Shown here piece after piece: positions 43,251 through 51,868 of a DNA stretch of 64,000 nucleotides; the first letter of the stretch is position 1, and every line of letters starts with the position of its first letter. The stretch covers positions 140,038 through 204,037 of the forward strand of contig NZ_FNUS01000008.1 of assembly GCF_900108025.1 (NCBI RefSeq), written 5' to 3'. Under the pieces are notes generated by a model. That model did not search any database. It was not told where the DNA came from and saw only the letters and a program-made list of their open reading frames with translations. This stretch comes from Halpernia humi (GTDB taxonomy: Bacteria > Bacteroidota > Bacteroidia > Flavobacteriales > Weeksellaceae). The position numbers and the translations under genes are program-made.

Positions 43251-43612
43251 AAAAAACTACACTTTTTATCCTTATTTATTTTCTACTTTTTTTTCTGCAT
43301 TTTGCGATTTGGCAGTATTTCAAATTAGGGTTTGAAGTTATATTTCTTAAATATTATCTGTTTCTCACCATACTTTTTATGATGGTTATAACTGTTTTGT
43401 CGATATTTAAAAAAATCTATCCCAACTACATTGGTTTTGTTTTTTTGGGTTTAATTTTGTTTAAACTTACGATGATAATGCTCCTCAAAAAAAAGTTAAA
43501 CATCACAGAAGTTCCGCTCTATAAACTGCATTTTGTTCTCCCTTATTTAATTTCTTTAGTGTTAGAAACCTTATACGCCGTACAATTAATTAAAGATGAA
43601 AAAAATCAGTAA
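43247..43612 (+). CDS. Small membrane protein (DUF6168-like) before atpB
   Basis: A 121-aa protein with four transmembrane helices (about 5-25, 32-52, 60-80 and 93-113) and basic loops. Its position directly before atpB is where Flavobacteriia carry a small DUF6168-type protein, probably playing a role like AtpI/AtpZ. The family name is from memory of the arrangement and not from a diagnostic motif, so treat it as tentative. No charged residue pattern of the ATP synthase itself is present. Its stop lies 63 bp before the atpB ATG. Confidence 0.6.
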   Translation: MKKTTLFILIYFLLFFLHFAIWQYFKLGFEVIFLKYYLFLTILFMMVITVLSIFKKIYPNYIGFVFLGLILFKLTMIMLLKKKLNITEVPLYKLHFVLPYLISLVLETLYAVQLIKDEKNQ

Positions 43613-43643
43613 ATATTGGCTTTTTTATTCTGAAAATTTGTTA

Positions 43644-43651
43644 TATTTTTG
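43644..43651 (+). promoter_or_regulatory. -7 element TATTTTTG for atpB
   Basis: Exact TAnnTTTG, 24 bp before the atpB ATG at 43676. It supports that ATG over the upstream TTG, which lies within the element. Confidence 0.65.
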
Positions 43652-43675
43652 CAAAACTTAAAACAAGATATAGGA

Positions 43676-44809
43676 ATGCTGAAAAGAATAATACTGGTTC
43701 TGGGATTTTTCTCGATTTTTTCAACATCTTTTGCGCAGCATGAGAATACAAATACGGCGGTAACTTCAGAAAAATCTGAAGCAAAATCTAGCCTTTCTGA
43801 AGCTGAAAAAACTAAACAAGAAAATAAGGAATTCATCGATCATCACGTATTAGATGCGCATAGTTTCGATATTATGACCATCAAAAATGATGATGGAACC
43901 GAGGATCACAAAGGCTTTTCTTTACCCATTATTTTTTATGATAAAGCCAATGGTTTTCACGCATTTATGAGTTCTAAATTTCACCACGGCGAAGAAGTGG
44001 TAGAAAGTAAAGGCGCATTCTATAAATTAGCACACGAAAAAATTTACAAAACAGACGCGGCTGGAACTTTAACTTTAAATAAAGAAGGCCATGTAGAAAA
44101 CGAAAAAGTATTAGATTTATCTATTACTAAAAATGTTTTGATGATTTTGGTTACCAGTATCATGTTGGTCTTAATTTTCACATCTATTGCGAGAAGTTAT
44201 AAAAAATCTGCAGTTCCTTCTGGCGCGGGTAAATTTTTTGAGCCTATAATTGTCTTTGTTAGAGATGATATTGCTAAGCCAAATATTGGTAAGAAATATA
44301 AGAAATATATGAGTTTTTTATTGACGATTTTTTTCTTTATTTTATTTTTAAATGTTTTTGGTTTATTGCCTTTTGGTATTAATGTTACAGGTAATATTGC
44401 CATCACATTTTCATTAGCGCTTCTCACTTTCATAATTACACAATTTACCGCTAACGGAAATTATTGGCAACATATTTTTTGGATGCCAGGTTTACCTTGG
44501 TGGATGAAAATCGTCATGATGCCAATTGAAGTTATCGGTGTGTTCATTAAACCATTTGCATTAATGATTCGTCTTTTTGCAAATATGAGCGCTGGTCACA
44601 TCGTGATGATGAGTTTAATTGCTTTGATTTTTTACTTTAAAAATGTTATTGCAGGTGTTGCTTTTCCATTCTTAACATTTGTGATTTATTTACTAGAAAT
44701 TTTAGTAGCACTTTTGCAAGCATATATTTTCACTTTGCTTTCCGCGGTTTATTTCGGTATGGCAAATGAAGAACATGGCCACGAAGGTGAAGAAGGAATG
44801 GTACATTAA
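43676..44809 (+). CDS. atpB: ATP synthase F0 subunit a
   Basis: A 377-aa proton-channel subunit. The N-terminus carries a signal-peptide-like stretch (MLKRIILVLGFFSIFSTSFAQ) and a hydrophilic ~130-residue extension, as usual for Bacteroidota AtpB. The five to six membrane helices follow. The essential arginine helix is FALMIRLFANMSAGHIVMM, and the last helices are LLEILVALLQAYIFTLLSAVYF, quoted as ALLQAYIFTLLSAVYF. The start is ATG 43676, supported by the promoter element. atpE follows after 138 bp. Confidence 0.95.
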   Translation: MLKRIILVLGFFSIFSTSFAQHENTNTAVTSEKSEAKSSLSEAEKTKQENKEFIDHHVLDAHSFDIMTIKNDDGTEDHKGFSLPIIFYDKANGFHAFMSSKFHHGEEVVESKGAFYKLAHEKIYKTDAAGTLTLNKEGHVENEKVLDLSITKNVLMILVTSIMLVLIFTSIARSYKKSAVPSGAGKFFEPIIVFVRDDIAKPNIGKKYKKYMSFLLTIFFFILFLNVFGLLPFGINVTGNIAITFSLALLTFIITQFTANGNYWQHIFWMPGLPWWMKIVMMPIEVIGVFIKPFALMIRLFANMSAGHIVMMSLIALIFYFKNVIAGVAFPFLTFVIYLLEILVALLQAYIFTLLSAVYFGMANEEHGHEGEEGMVH

Positions 44810-44947
44810 GACATTAATGATAAAAGATAATTGATGAATGATATTAAATCGATATTATTAATAGAAATTAAACAGATGAGGAAATCAATTAGCAATAATT
44901 GTTTATCAATTATATTAAAACGAAACTAATTTTTTAAAATTTATATT

Positions 44948-45145
44948 ATGCAAGAATCAATTCCTAGAATTATTGGTGGTGGTTTAGTAGTAATCGGAAC
45001 AGGTATCGGTATCGGAAAAATCGGTGCTGCTGCCTTAGAAGGTATGGCTAGACAACCAGAACAAGCTGGAAAACTTCAAGTAGCGATGCTTATCGCTGCG
45101 GCTCTTGTAGAAGGAGTAGCGTTTGCTGCACTTTTTGCATCGTAA
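44948..45145 (+). CDS. atpE: ATP synthase F0 subunit c
   Basis: A 65-aa hairpin subunit of the rotor ring. Two helices are connected by the polar loop ARQPEQA. The glycine-rich first helix is GTGIGIGKIGAAAL, and the proton-binding Glu55 lies in AALVEGVAFAALF. Typical length for a short bacterial c subunit. The sequence has the glutamate and not a sodium-binding set that I could recognise, so proton coupling is likely but not proven. Confidence 0.97.
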   Translation: MQESIPRIIGGGLVVIGTGIGIGKIGAAALEGMARQPEQAGKLQVAMLIAAALVEGVAFAALFAS

Positions 45146-45239
45146 GAAGTTTAAAGAATTCTCTCGTAGATTGTAACGGTTGGTTGCAATCTGCGGGTTT
45201 TTAAAAAATTATAAAAAACAAATTTATTATATAACTCTT

Positions 45240-45737
45240 ATGGGATTATTAGAAAATTTTTCATCAGGTTTATTTATTATTCAATCAGCAATCTTTTTAG
45301 TATTGCTTTTCGTTTTGCGTAAATATGCTTGGAAACCGATTTTAGATGCGGTGAACGAAAGAGAAATCAGCATTGTAGATTCTCTTAACCAGGCTAAATT
45401 AGCAAAAAAAGAAGTTGAAAACTTAAAAGCCGAAAACGAAAATATAATCCGTGCTGCGAAAGTGGAACGTGATGCCATTTTGAAAGAAGCGAGAGAAATA
45501 AAAGACAGAATTGTTGGCGAAGCCAAAGATGTTGCCAAAGAAGAAGGCGATAAAATGATTGAGCAAGCAAGACAAGCCATACAAGCTGAAAAATCTGCGG
45601 CAATGGCAGATATTAAAAAACAAATTGGATCTCTTTCTATCAACATCGCTGAATCTATTTTGAAACAAAAATTAGATAGTTCTGAAGCGCAAAATGCTTT
45701 AGTAGAAGAATATCTAAACAAATCAAACTTAAACTAA
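45240..45737 (+). CDS. atpF: ATP synthase F0 subunit b
   Basis: A 165-aa peripheral stalk subunit: one N-terminal membrane helix (GLFIIQSAIFLVLLFVLRKY) followed by a long charged coiled coil (KEVENLKAENENIIRAAKVE; KEEGDKMIEQARQAIQAEKS). I start at ATG 45240, which gives the usual short N-terminus MGLLENFSSG; codons upstream in the frame lie in the intergenic region. The stop is 1 bp before the atpH ATG. Standard F0 position. Confidence 0.96.
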   Translation: MGLLENFSSGLFIIQSAIFLVLLFVLRKYAWKPILDAVNEREISIVDSLNQAKLAKKEVENLKAENENIIRAAKVERDAILKEAREIKDRIVGEAKDVAKEEGDKMIEQARQAIQAEKSAAMADIKKQIGSLSINIAESILKQKLDSSEAQNALVEEYLNKSNLN

Positions 45738-45738
45738 A

Positions 45739-46278
45739 ATGCGAACTTCAAAAGTAGCAAAAAGATATGCGCAAGGTTTGTTAGAGTTTTCCACAGATTC
45801 TGGCAGCACAACTGCACTTTTCGGTGAAATGAAAGATGTAGTGAATATCTTGAAATCTTCAAGAGAATTAAACAGTTTTCTGCAAACACCTGTTATAGAT
45901 AGTAAAAAGAAAATTGCTATTTTAGGAGAAATTTTTAAAAACTTTTCAGTTAGTGCGCAGAATTTTATTAGTTTAATCATCAAACAAGGTAGAGAAAAAC
46001 AATTGCAGCAAATTGCACAAGCATTTATTGATAAAGTGGAAACTTTAGAGGGTTTGCAAAAAGTATCATTAACTTCTGCAACTCAACTTTCTGCGGCTAA
46101 TGTAGATGCAATTTTAAAATCAACAAACTTGGTAGATGCAAAGCAAAAATTTGATTTGCAAACCAACATCAACCCAAATATTTTGGGAGGCTATATTTTA
46201 AGAGTAGGAGATCAGCAAGTAGATGCTTCAGTTCGCTCAAAACTTAGCCAATTAAATAAAGAATTTCAATTAAATTAA
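45739..46278 (+). CDS. atpH: ATP synthase F1 subunit delta
   Basis: A 179-aa stator subunit joining F1 to the b-subunit stalk. The N-terminus SKVAKRYAQGLLEFS matches the conserved 'a.rYA.All..a' motif. The C-terminal strand pattern NPNILGGYILRVGDQQVDAS is the OSCP/delta signature (GGfvirigd...D.Svr). It sits 1 bp after atpF and 15 bp before atpA, a tightly packed operon. Confidence 0.95.
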   Translation: MRTSKVAKRYAQGLLEFSTDSGSTTALFGEMKDVVNILKSSRELNSFLQTPVIDSKKKIAILGEIFKNFSVSAQNFISLIIKQGREKQLQQIAQAFIDKVETLEGLQKVSLTSATQLSAANVDAILKSTNLVDAKQKFDLQTNINPNILGGYILRVGDQQVDASVRSKLSQLNKEFQLN

Positions 46279-46293
46279 GAAAATAATCATAGA

Positions 46294-47871
46294 ATGGCAG
46301 AAATAAATCCAGCTGAAGTTTCAGCAATTTTAAAGCAGCAATTAGCCAATTTTGATACACAATCTAATGTAGAAGAAGTAGGCACAGTTCTCACTATTGG
46401 TGATGGTATTGCTCGTGTTTACGGATTAGAAAATGTGCAATATGGCGAATTGGTGAAATTTGAAAGTGGCGTAGAAGGCATCGTGCTAAATCTTGAAGAA
46501 GATAATGTAGGTGTGGCACTTTTGGGTGAATCTCGATTGATAAAAGAAGGAGATACAGTAAAAAGAACTGAAAGAATTTCTTCCATTAAAGTAGGCGAAG
46601 GCATGCTTGGTAGAGTGGTAGATACCCTTGGAAATCCAATTGATGGAAAAGGACCTATCGAAGGCGTGACTTATGAAATGCCACTAGAAAGAAAAGCTCC
46701 AGGAGTAATTTTTCGTCAGCCTGTAACTGAACCGATTCAAACAGGGATTGTTGCCATAGATTCTATGATTCCAATCGGAAGAGGACAAAGAGAATTAATT
46801 ATTGGTGACCGACAAACAGGTAAAACTGTCGTGGCCATTGATACTATTCTTAATCAAAAAGAATTTTATGATGCAGGTGAACCTGTATATTGTATTTACG
46901 TAGCAATTGGCCAAAAAGGTTCTACTGTTGCACAAATCGTAAAAACTTTAACGGATAAAGGCGCGATGGCTTACACAACTGTAGTGGCTGCAAACGCTTC
47001 AGATCCTACACCAATGCAAGTCTACGCGCCAATGGCGGGTGCTGCAATCGGTGAATATTTCCGAGACACAGGTCGTCCAGCGTTAATTATTTATGATGAT
47101 TTATCTAAACAAGCTGTGGCGTATCGTGAATTATCTTTATTATTAAGAAGACCACCAGGCCGTGAAGCTTACCCAGGAGATGTCTTTTATTTACACTCCA
47201 GACTTCTTGAAAGAGCAGCAAAGGTAATTGCAGATGATACTATCGCAAGCCAAATGAATGATTTGCCAGAGTCTTTAAAACCAATTATCAAAGGTGGAGG
47301 TTCATTAACGGCGCTTCCGATTATTGAAACACAAGCAGGTGACGTTTCTGCCTATATTCCAACGAATGTAATTTCAATTACTGACGGACAAATTTTCTTA
47401 GAAACAGATTTATTTAATTCAGGTGTTCGTCCTGCGATCAACGTTGGTATTTCGGTATCTCGTGTGGGTGGAAATGCTCAGATTAAATCTATGAAAAAAG
47501 TTTCTGGTACTTTAAAATTAGACCAAGCGCAATATAAAGAATTAGAAGCATTTGCAAAATTTGGTTCCGATTTAGATGCCGCCACTATGGCTGTAATTTC
47601 TAAAGGTGAAAGAAACGTGGAGATTTTGAAACAACCCGTAAATTCGCCATTACCTGTAGATAGCCAAGTTGCAATGATTTACGCAGGAACCGAAAATCTT
47701 TTGAAATCTGTTCCTATTAGAAATGTAAAAGAATTTCAAATAGAATATATCGATTTTTTAAGAAGCAAACATCCGGAAACAATGGCTGCAATTAAATCTG
47801 GTAAAATTGATGATTCTATCACATCTGTCTTGAAGCAAGCAGCTGCAGAATTAGCATCAAAATATAATTAA
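46294..47871 (+). CDS. atpA: ATP synthase F1 subunit alpha
   Basis: A 525-aa non-catalytic nucleotide-binding subunit. Motifs are [18 protein letters not shown] (P-loop), [20 protein letters not shown] (Walker B region), and [26 protein letters not shown], quoted here as [19 protein letters not shown]. The C-terminal [10 protein letters not shown] segment follows. Length and order of domains are normal. It is followed, after an 85-bp imperfect inverted repeat, by atpG. atpD and atpC are not in the window, which is usual in Bacteroidota. Confidence 0.98.
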   Translation: MAEINPAEVSAILKQQLANFDTQSNVEEVGTVLTIGDGIARVYGLENVQYGELVKFESGVEGIVLNLEEDNVGVALLGESRLIKEGDTVKRTERISSIKVGEGMLGRVVDTLGNPIDGKGPIEGVTYEMPLERKAPGVIFRQPVTEPIQTGIVAIDSMIPIGRGQRELIIGDRQTGKTVVAIDTILNQKEFYDAGEPVYCIYVAIGQKGSTVAQIVKTLTDKGAMAYTTVVAANASDPTPMQVYAPMAGAAIGEYFRDTGRPALIIYDDLSKQAVAYRELSLLLRRPPGREAYPGDVFYLHSRLLERAAKVIADDTIASQMNDLPESLKPIIKGGGSLTALPIIETQAGDVSAYIPTNVISITDGQIFLETDLFNSGVRPAINVGISVSRVGGNAQIKSMKKVSGTLKLDQAQYKELEAFAKFGSDLDAATMAVISKGERNVEILKQPVNSPLPVDSQVAMIYAGTENLLKSVPIRNVKEFQIEYIDFLRSKHPETMAAIKSGKIDDSITSVLKQAAAELASKYN

Positions 47872-47956
47872 AATTAGTTGATGATTGTTGGCTGTTAGTT
47901 GATGGATTTTTTCTCAGACTAACAACCAACAACCGACAACCAACAACTAAAATAGA
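47872..47956. repeat. Imperfect inverted repeat between atpA and atpG
   Basis: Repetitive GTTGATGATTGTTGGCTGTT on the left and CAACAACCAACAACCGACAA on the right can pair imperfectly around a T-rich centre. It may be an mRNA-processing or stability hairpin, or a small dispersed repeat. Confidence 0.5.
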
Positions 47957-48817
47957 ATGGCAAACTTAAAAGAAATACGCGCAAGAATATCCTCCATCTC
48001 TTCTACGATGCAGATTACAAGTGCCATGAAAATGGTATCTGCTGCAAAATTGAAGAAAGCACAAGATGCAATTGTGATGCTTAGACCGTATTCTGAGAAA
48101 CTGCAAGAGTTAATAGAAAATGTTAATTCTAACCCAGAGCCAGATAATGTGTCGCCATACGCAAAACAACGGCCTATAAAAAAAGTGCTTTATATTACAG
48201 TAACTTCCAATAGAGGTTTGGCGGGCGCTTTTAATTCTTCAGTAATAAAAGAATTGAATACAAGAATTTCTGAAAACGACTACGATGTAGAAATACTTGC
48301 GGTAGGAAAAAAGGTTTATGATGCGGTAAGAAAAACTAGAACTGTTTTTGATAATCAAAGTGCTGTATATGATGCCTTAACTTTTGAAATCGTGTCCCGA
48401 TTTACCAAAAAAGTAATGAAAGAATTCACTTTGGGCACGTTCGATAAAGTGTATATCGTTTACAACAAATTCATCAATGCGGCAACGCAAGAAGTGATTA
48501 CAGAGCAAGTTTTACCTATTGCAATGCCTGAAACGGCCTCTAATAATACAAGCAAAGATTATGTTTTTGAACCAAATGCTAAAGAAATTTTAGATGTTCT
48601 AATTCCAAAATCTATTAAAACGCAAGTTTACAAAGCAATATTAGATTCGGTTGCATCAGAACATGGCGCTAGAATGACCGCAATGCACAAAGCAACTGAT
48701 AACGCCGACGCATTAAGAAATGAATTGAAAATCTACTACAATAAAGCAAGACAAGCGGCTATTACAAATGAAATTTTAGAAATCGTTTCCGGTGCTGAAG
48801 CATTGAAAGATTCTTAA
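47957..48817 (+). CDS. atpG: ATP synthase F1 subunit gamma
   Basis: A 286-aa rotor shaft subunit. It begins with the conserved helix MANLKEIRARISSISSTMQI, then ITSAMKMVSAAKLKKAQ. YITVTSNRGLAGAFNSSVIK follows, the gamma-family core, and the C-terminal helix DNADALRNELKIYYNKARQA. Ends EIVSGAEALK. It is the last atp gene here and is followed by a strong terminator. Confidence 0.97.
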   Translation: MANLKEIRARISSISSTMQITSAMKMVSAAKLKKAQDAIVMLRPYSEKLQELIENVNSNPEPDNVSPYAKQRPIKKVLYITVTSNRGLAGAFNSSVIKELNTRISENDYDVEILAVGKKVYDAVRKTRTVFDNQSAVYDALTFEIVSRFTKKVMKEFTLGTFDKVYIVYNKFINAATQEVITEQVLPIAMPETASNNTSKDYVFEPNAKEILDVLIPKSIKTQVYKAILDSVASEHGARMTAMHKATDNADALRNELKIYYNKARQAAITNEILEIVSGAEALKDS

Positions 48818-48840
48818 ATAAAAAATTTTTAGATAAAGTT

Positions 48841-48869
48841 AAAGACTGTATTTTTTACAGTCTTTTTTT
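48841..48869 (+). terminator. Rho-independent terminator of the atp operon
   Basis: Stem AAAGACTGTA / TACAGTCTTT with a 5-nt T loop, followed by more T. Confidence 0.92.
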
Positions 48870-48955
48870 GTGGCTAAAAACTGGGTGTTTTTCCTCTGTT
48901 TTTTTTTATTAAAAAATTAGAACTTTGAGAAGGCTAAATATTAAAAATTAAAACC

Positions 48956-49054
48956 ATGAAAACTCTTTTCCTATATTTTTGTAGAATTATCATTTTTATA
49001 TTATCGCCTTTAGATAAATATTTTAAAATTTATAGGCCTCAAAAAAATAATTAA
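48956..49054 (+). CDS. Possible 32-aa hydrophobic peptide
   Basis: A short frame ATG...TAA giving MKTLFLYFCRIIIFILSPLD followed by KYFKIYRPQKNN: one membrane-helix-length hydrophobic segment with a basic tail. It lies alone in a 407-bp gap after the atp terminator. AT-rich DNA often gives such frames, so real coding is uncertain. No database-level resemblance known to me. The rest of the gap (49055-49276) holds nothing I recognise. Confidence 0.3.
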   Translation: MKTLFLYFCRIIIFILSPLDKYFKIYRPQKNN

Positions 49055-49276
49055 TAAGTAAAGATTTTATCTTGGATGAACTAAAAATATTCAAATATAT
49101 TTTAGTGTTAACTGTTCAGATTTCAATAAATTTATATTAAGAATTTTGTTTGTCGTCTAGTTGCTTTTTAAGCATTTTCTGTTCTTTTATTAAAATTTAT
49201 AAAAGATTTTTAATTTAAAATCAATTTGTTTAAGGTCTATTTTAGAATTATATTTGAAAAATTTTAGAAATAGAAC

Positions 49277-50140
49277 ATGGCTTCAGGATTTTTCGCAGTT
49301 TTAGATGATATTTCAGTTTTGCTGGATGATGTTGCAATGATGAGCAAAATAGCGGCAAAAAAAACCGCTGGAATCTTGGGAGATGATTTGGCTGTAAATG
49401 CAGAAAAAGCCTCTGGTTTTGCATCAACAAGAGAACTTCCGGTTTTGTGGGCCATTACAAAAGGGTCTCTTTTAAATAAGTTAATTATTCTTCCGATTGC
49501 ATTTTTATTAAGTGCATTTTTCCCGATTGCTATTAAAATTATTTTAATTTTTGGAGGCATTTATCTCGCCTTTGAAGGTGCTGAAAAAATTTATGAATGG
49601 CTATTTCCGCACCCGAAACTTGAAGATGTAAGCAAAATAGAGAGTGAAGCCGATATCTTAGCATTAGAAAAATCCCGCGTAAAAGCCGCCATTGTAACAG
49701 ATTTTATTTTGTCTGTAGAAATCGTCATTATTGCGATGAGCACTGTAGTGAACGACCCTTTGGCGAATCAAATTTTTGTAGTTTCTATAATTTCCATTTT
49801 AGCAACAGTTGGGGTTTACGGAATTGTTGCGCTAATTGTGAGAATGGATGAAGCGGGCTTTTATTTAATTAAAAAAAGCAAAAAAGAAACAAGTTTCAAA
49901 AGAAAAATAGGAAGTGTTTTGGTTCAAGCGTTACCTTATGTGATTAAAACCTTAGCTATTGTAGGAACTGTTGCTTTGCTATTGGTTTCTGGTGGCATTT
50001 TCTTACACAATATCGAGTGGTTTCATCATCTGCTTCCGGCTTTACCAGATTTGTTGCGGGAATTGATTGTTGGGATTTCAGTTGGCGCTATTTCTGTTTT
50101 ACTCTTTAATATTTTAAAGAAATTTTTTGCGAAAAATTAA
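49277..50140 (+). CDS. DUF808 (YedI-like) membrane protein
   Basis: A 287-aa inner-membrane protein. It starts MASGFFAVLDDISVLLDDVA, the DUF808 signature, then KAAGILGDDLAVNA-like (here KTAGILGDDLAVNA) and VLWAITKGSLLNKLIILP. GGIYLAFEGAEKIYEW is another conserved stretch. Five to six helices are visible. The last segment FHHLLPALPDLLRELIVGIS fits the family. Its function is unknown in all bacteria. It lies just beyond the far end of the cassette-like region. Confidence 0.88.
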   Translation: MASGFFAVLDDISVLLDDVAMMSKIAAKKTAGILGDDLAVNAEKASGFASTRELPVLWAITKGSLLNKLIILPIAFLLSAFFPIAIKIILIFGGIYLAFEGAEKIYEWLFPHPKLEDVSKIESEADILALEKSRVKAAIVTDFILSVEIVIIAMSTVVNDPLANQIFVVSIISILATVGVYGIVALIVRMDEAGFYLIKKSKKETSFKRKIGSVLVQALPYVIKTLAIVGTVALLLVSGGIFLHNIEWFHHLLPALPDLLRELIVGISVGAISVLLFNILKKFFAKN

Positions 50141-50363
50141 ATTGTTTTTGAAGTTTTTTTTAACGGAAAACGACTTTGTGATGTACGGTATTGATTGGCA
50201 GGAAGTTACAACTGCAACCGAACTGAGCAAAAGCCATTTTTCTTTTGATAAAATACAAAAATTTGTAAAAGAAAATGGTTTTTTGCGGATAAATTCCACA
50301 AATGTTTCTACTTTCTCTAAACCCCGCATATTGCAAAACCGATGTTATCTGCAGGCGTTTTAT
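50141..50363. other. Cassette-end half element (attC-like, one core only)
   Basis: It holds one core GTTATCT at 50344-50350 (AGATAAC on the minus strand), preceded by CCGC-ATATTGC-AAAACC (50324-50340). The latter can pair with GGTTTT-TT-GCGG (50277-50288). No second core was found on the far side, so the element is incomplete. Frames on both strands exist but overlap it and look non-coding. Confidence 0.45.
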
Positions 50364-51044
50364 TTATTTTTGACTCAAATTTACAACAGTTCCCATTCCA
50401 TTGATTGAAAATGTAGGATAATCTTTTAATTCAGAATTAGGTAATTGATATTTCATACTTTCTTTATCAATCAAATTAAATTTTTCAATACTATAACTAC
50501 TCACTTTTTTGTTTTCTAATTGTAGAAAAATATTTAATTTTCTGTTAAAAATTGAATTAAGCATAAAATTATTTAATTTTTCGTACTTTATTCGTTTTTG
50601 TCCAAACTTTTCTTCATATTCATTTGATAGTTTAGTAACAATGTCTGGGTAGTAGATGAATGAGTTTGTGAAGTATAAGTAATTTAGTTTTTCAGTATTA
50701 AAATCTTGTTTTATTAGAGGTAAACAATTTTTAGTGTTTTTTAGTACTGTTTCTAAATTAATAGGATTTTTGTGAAAAATTTTTATACTCATAGATTTAT
50801 CTCTTTCATATTCACATGCACTAATTGAAAAATCTAGAGTATCTTTTCCAACAATCCAAAAATAACTGTATGATTTTGAATAAAAACCAAATTCGAAAGA
50901 TGATTTATCTATAAAATTTTTGTGTTTAACAATAATAGTATCTTGAATATTTCTATCATAATTTGTAACAGTTTTTTTAGCATTAATTTGTAAATAACAG
51001 ATTGATGCTAATAAAACAAAAAGTATTAATAAATTTTTTCTCAT
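50364..51044 (-). CDS. Cassette gene: secreted protein of unknown function
   Basis: A 226-aa protein with the N-terminal hydrophobic segment MRKNLLILFVLLASICYLQI, a probable signal peptide or anchor. The mature part is rich in K, N, S and Y. There is a repeated aromatic FGFYSKSYSYFWIVGKDTLD segment, and I recognise no domain. The stop lies 13 bp before the GTTATCT core at 50344-50350. The start ATG is 30 bp downstream of the core at 51074-51080. The gene thus sits neatly between two cores. This is how an integron cassette gene is placed. It is more AT-rich than its neighbours. Confidence 0.6.
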   Translation of the reverse strand: MRKNLLILFVLLASICYLQINAKKTVTNYDRNIQDTIIVKHKNFIDKSSFEFGFYSKSYSYFWIVGKDTLDFSISACEYERDKSMSIKIFHKNPINLETVLKNTKNCLPLIKQDFNTEKLNYLYFTNSFIYYPDIVTKLSNEYEEKFGQKRIKYEKLNNFMLNSIFNRKLNIFLQLENKKVSSYSIEKFNLIDKESMKYQLPNSELKDYPTFSINGMGTVVNLSQK

Positions 51045-51073
51045 TTTATGCGTTATTTTCGGTTACGCTTGCA

Positions 51074-51204
51074 GATAACGTTTCGCATATTGGCGATGGT
51101 GCGGCTTTAACGCGGAAACTTTCTTATTATAAATTAATCTTCGGAAAATCTAAAATGGTTAAACTTACGAGAAATCCGCACTATTGCCAATATGCTGTTA
51201 TCTG
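51074..51204 (-). repeat. attC-like imperfect hairpin element
   Basis: Three nested complementary blocks in plus coordinates: AGATAAC (51074-51080) with GTTATCT (51198-51204), CATATTGGC (51087-51095) with GCCAATATG (51187-51195), and GTGCGG (51100-51105) with CCGCAC (51177-51182). The interruptions are asymmetric (6 nt against 2 nt, then 4 against 4), with a 71-nt loop. The order outer core, spacer, inner box, spacer, loop is that of an integron attC site, and AAC...GTT is conserved. The 7-mer differs from the standard GTTRRRY. The stop codon of the upstream cassette gene lies inside the outer core. Confidence 0.6.
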
Positions 51205-51692
51205 TAGTTGTTATTTATTTTTAGTTTCGTAAGAAATTCCTTCTCAAATTTTCTTTTCTTCATTTCTGTAAGCAAAATGGGAAATAACAGAAACAATTCG
51301 ACCATAAAAACAATTATAAAAGATTTAATAGTAAAAATATTTTTGTCTATATTTTTTAGATTAAGTAGTAAAGCAAATATTCCAACAATGTTGATCAGAA
51401 TTGGAATAAATCTAATCCAATAGTATCCAAATTTCATTGGTTTAATTTTGTATTTGACAACTGTTGCTTTTCCACTTTTTTTAAAGTTTCCTATTATTAC
51501 ATAAGGAACAGGATTTAAATTCGCATTTTTAGTAATTTTAAATTCTGATTCATAGATGTTTCCGTAAAAAGGTTTATCAGAAAAATTAATGCTAAAAATA
51601 GCAAATGGATTTCCTTTAATTAAAGCATAACCATTTTTAGTTAATTCATTTAATTTTCCCTTAAATTCTTCAATATTAAATTCTGACGTCAT
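51198..51692 (-). CDS. Cassette gene: two-helix membrane protein, unknown function
   Basis: A 164-aa protein. N-terminal soluble part (MTSEFNIEEFKGKLNELTKN; then KKSGKATVVKYKIKPMKFG), two membrane helices at about 90-110 and 120-142, and a basic C-terminus ending KLKINNNYR. No family recognised. I start at ATG 51690-51692; an upstream in-frame ATG lies in the core-containing region. The stop TAA is part of the AGATAAC core. A GTTATCT core lies 14 bp upstream of the ATG, so this is the first cassette next to the recombinase. Confidence 0.6.
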   Translation of the reverse strand: MTSEFNIEEFKGKLNELTKNGYALIKGNPFAIFSINFSDKPFYGNIYESEFKITKNANLNPVPYVIIGNFKKSGKATVVKYKIKPMKFGYYWIRFIPILINIVGIFALLLNLKNIDKNIFTIKSFIIVFMVELFLLFPILLTEMKKRKFEKEFLTKLKINNNYR

Positions 51693-51706
51693 TTTGATAC
51701 AATTAC

Positions 51707-51868
51707 AGATAACTCTCAAATATACGCAAGTTTTATAAATCTACAGAAAAATATAATTTTTGGTAAGTACAGATTATCAGTCGTTTAATTTTAATATCTT
51801 TCTTAATAGTTAAAATACGCAAGATTATCTATTTAAAATACGCAATATTAGTTATGCAAAATACGCAG
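51707..51868. promoter_or_regulatory. attI-like region: core site and phased direct repeats
   Basis: The single core (GTTATCT on the minus strand) is at 51707-51713. Between it and the recombinase gene lie direct repeats: AAAATACGCA at 51812-51821, 51835-51844 and 51858-51867, with an exact 23-bp period, and a related ATACGCAAG at 51722-51730. The last copy lies inside the start of the recombinase gene. Direct repeats near a single core recall accessory integrase-binding sites of attI. Confidence 0.45.

Noticed and set aside
50127..50408. 93-aa plus-strand frame after the DUF808 gene
   Set aside because: It overlaps the cassette-end element and the 3' end of the minus-strand gene, has no signal of a family, and looks like non-coding DNA read in frame.
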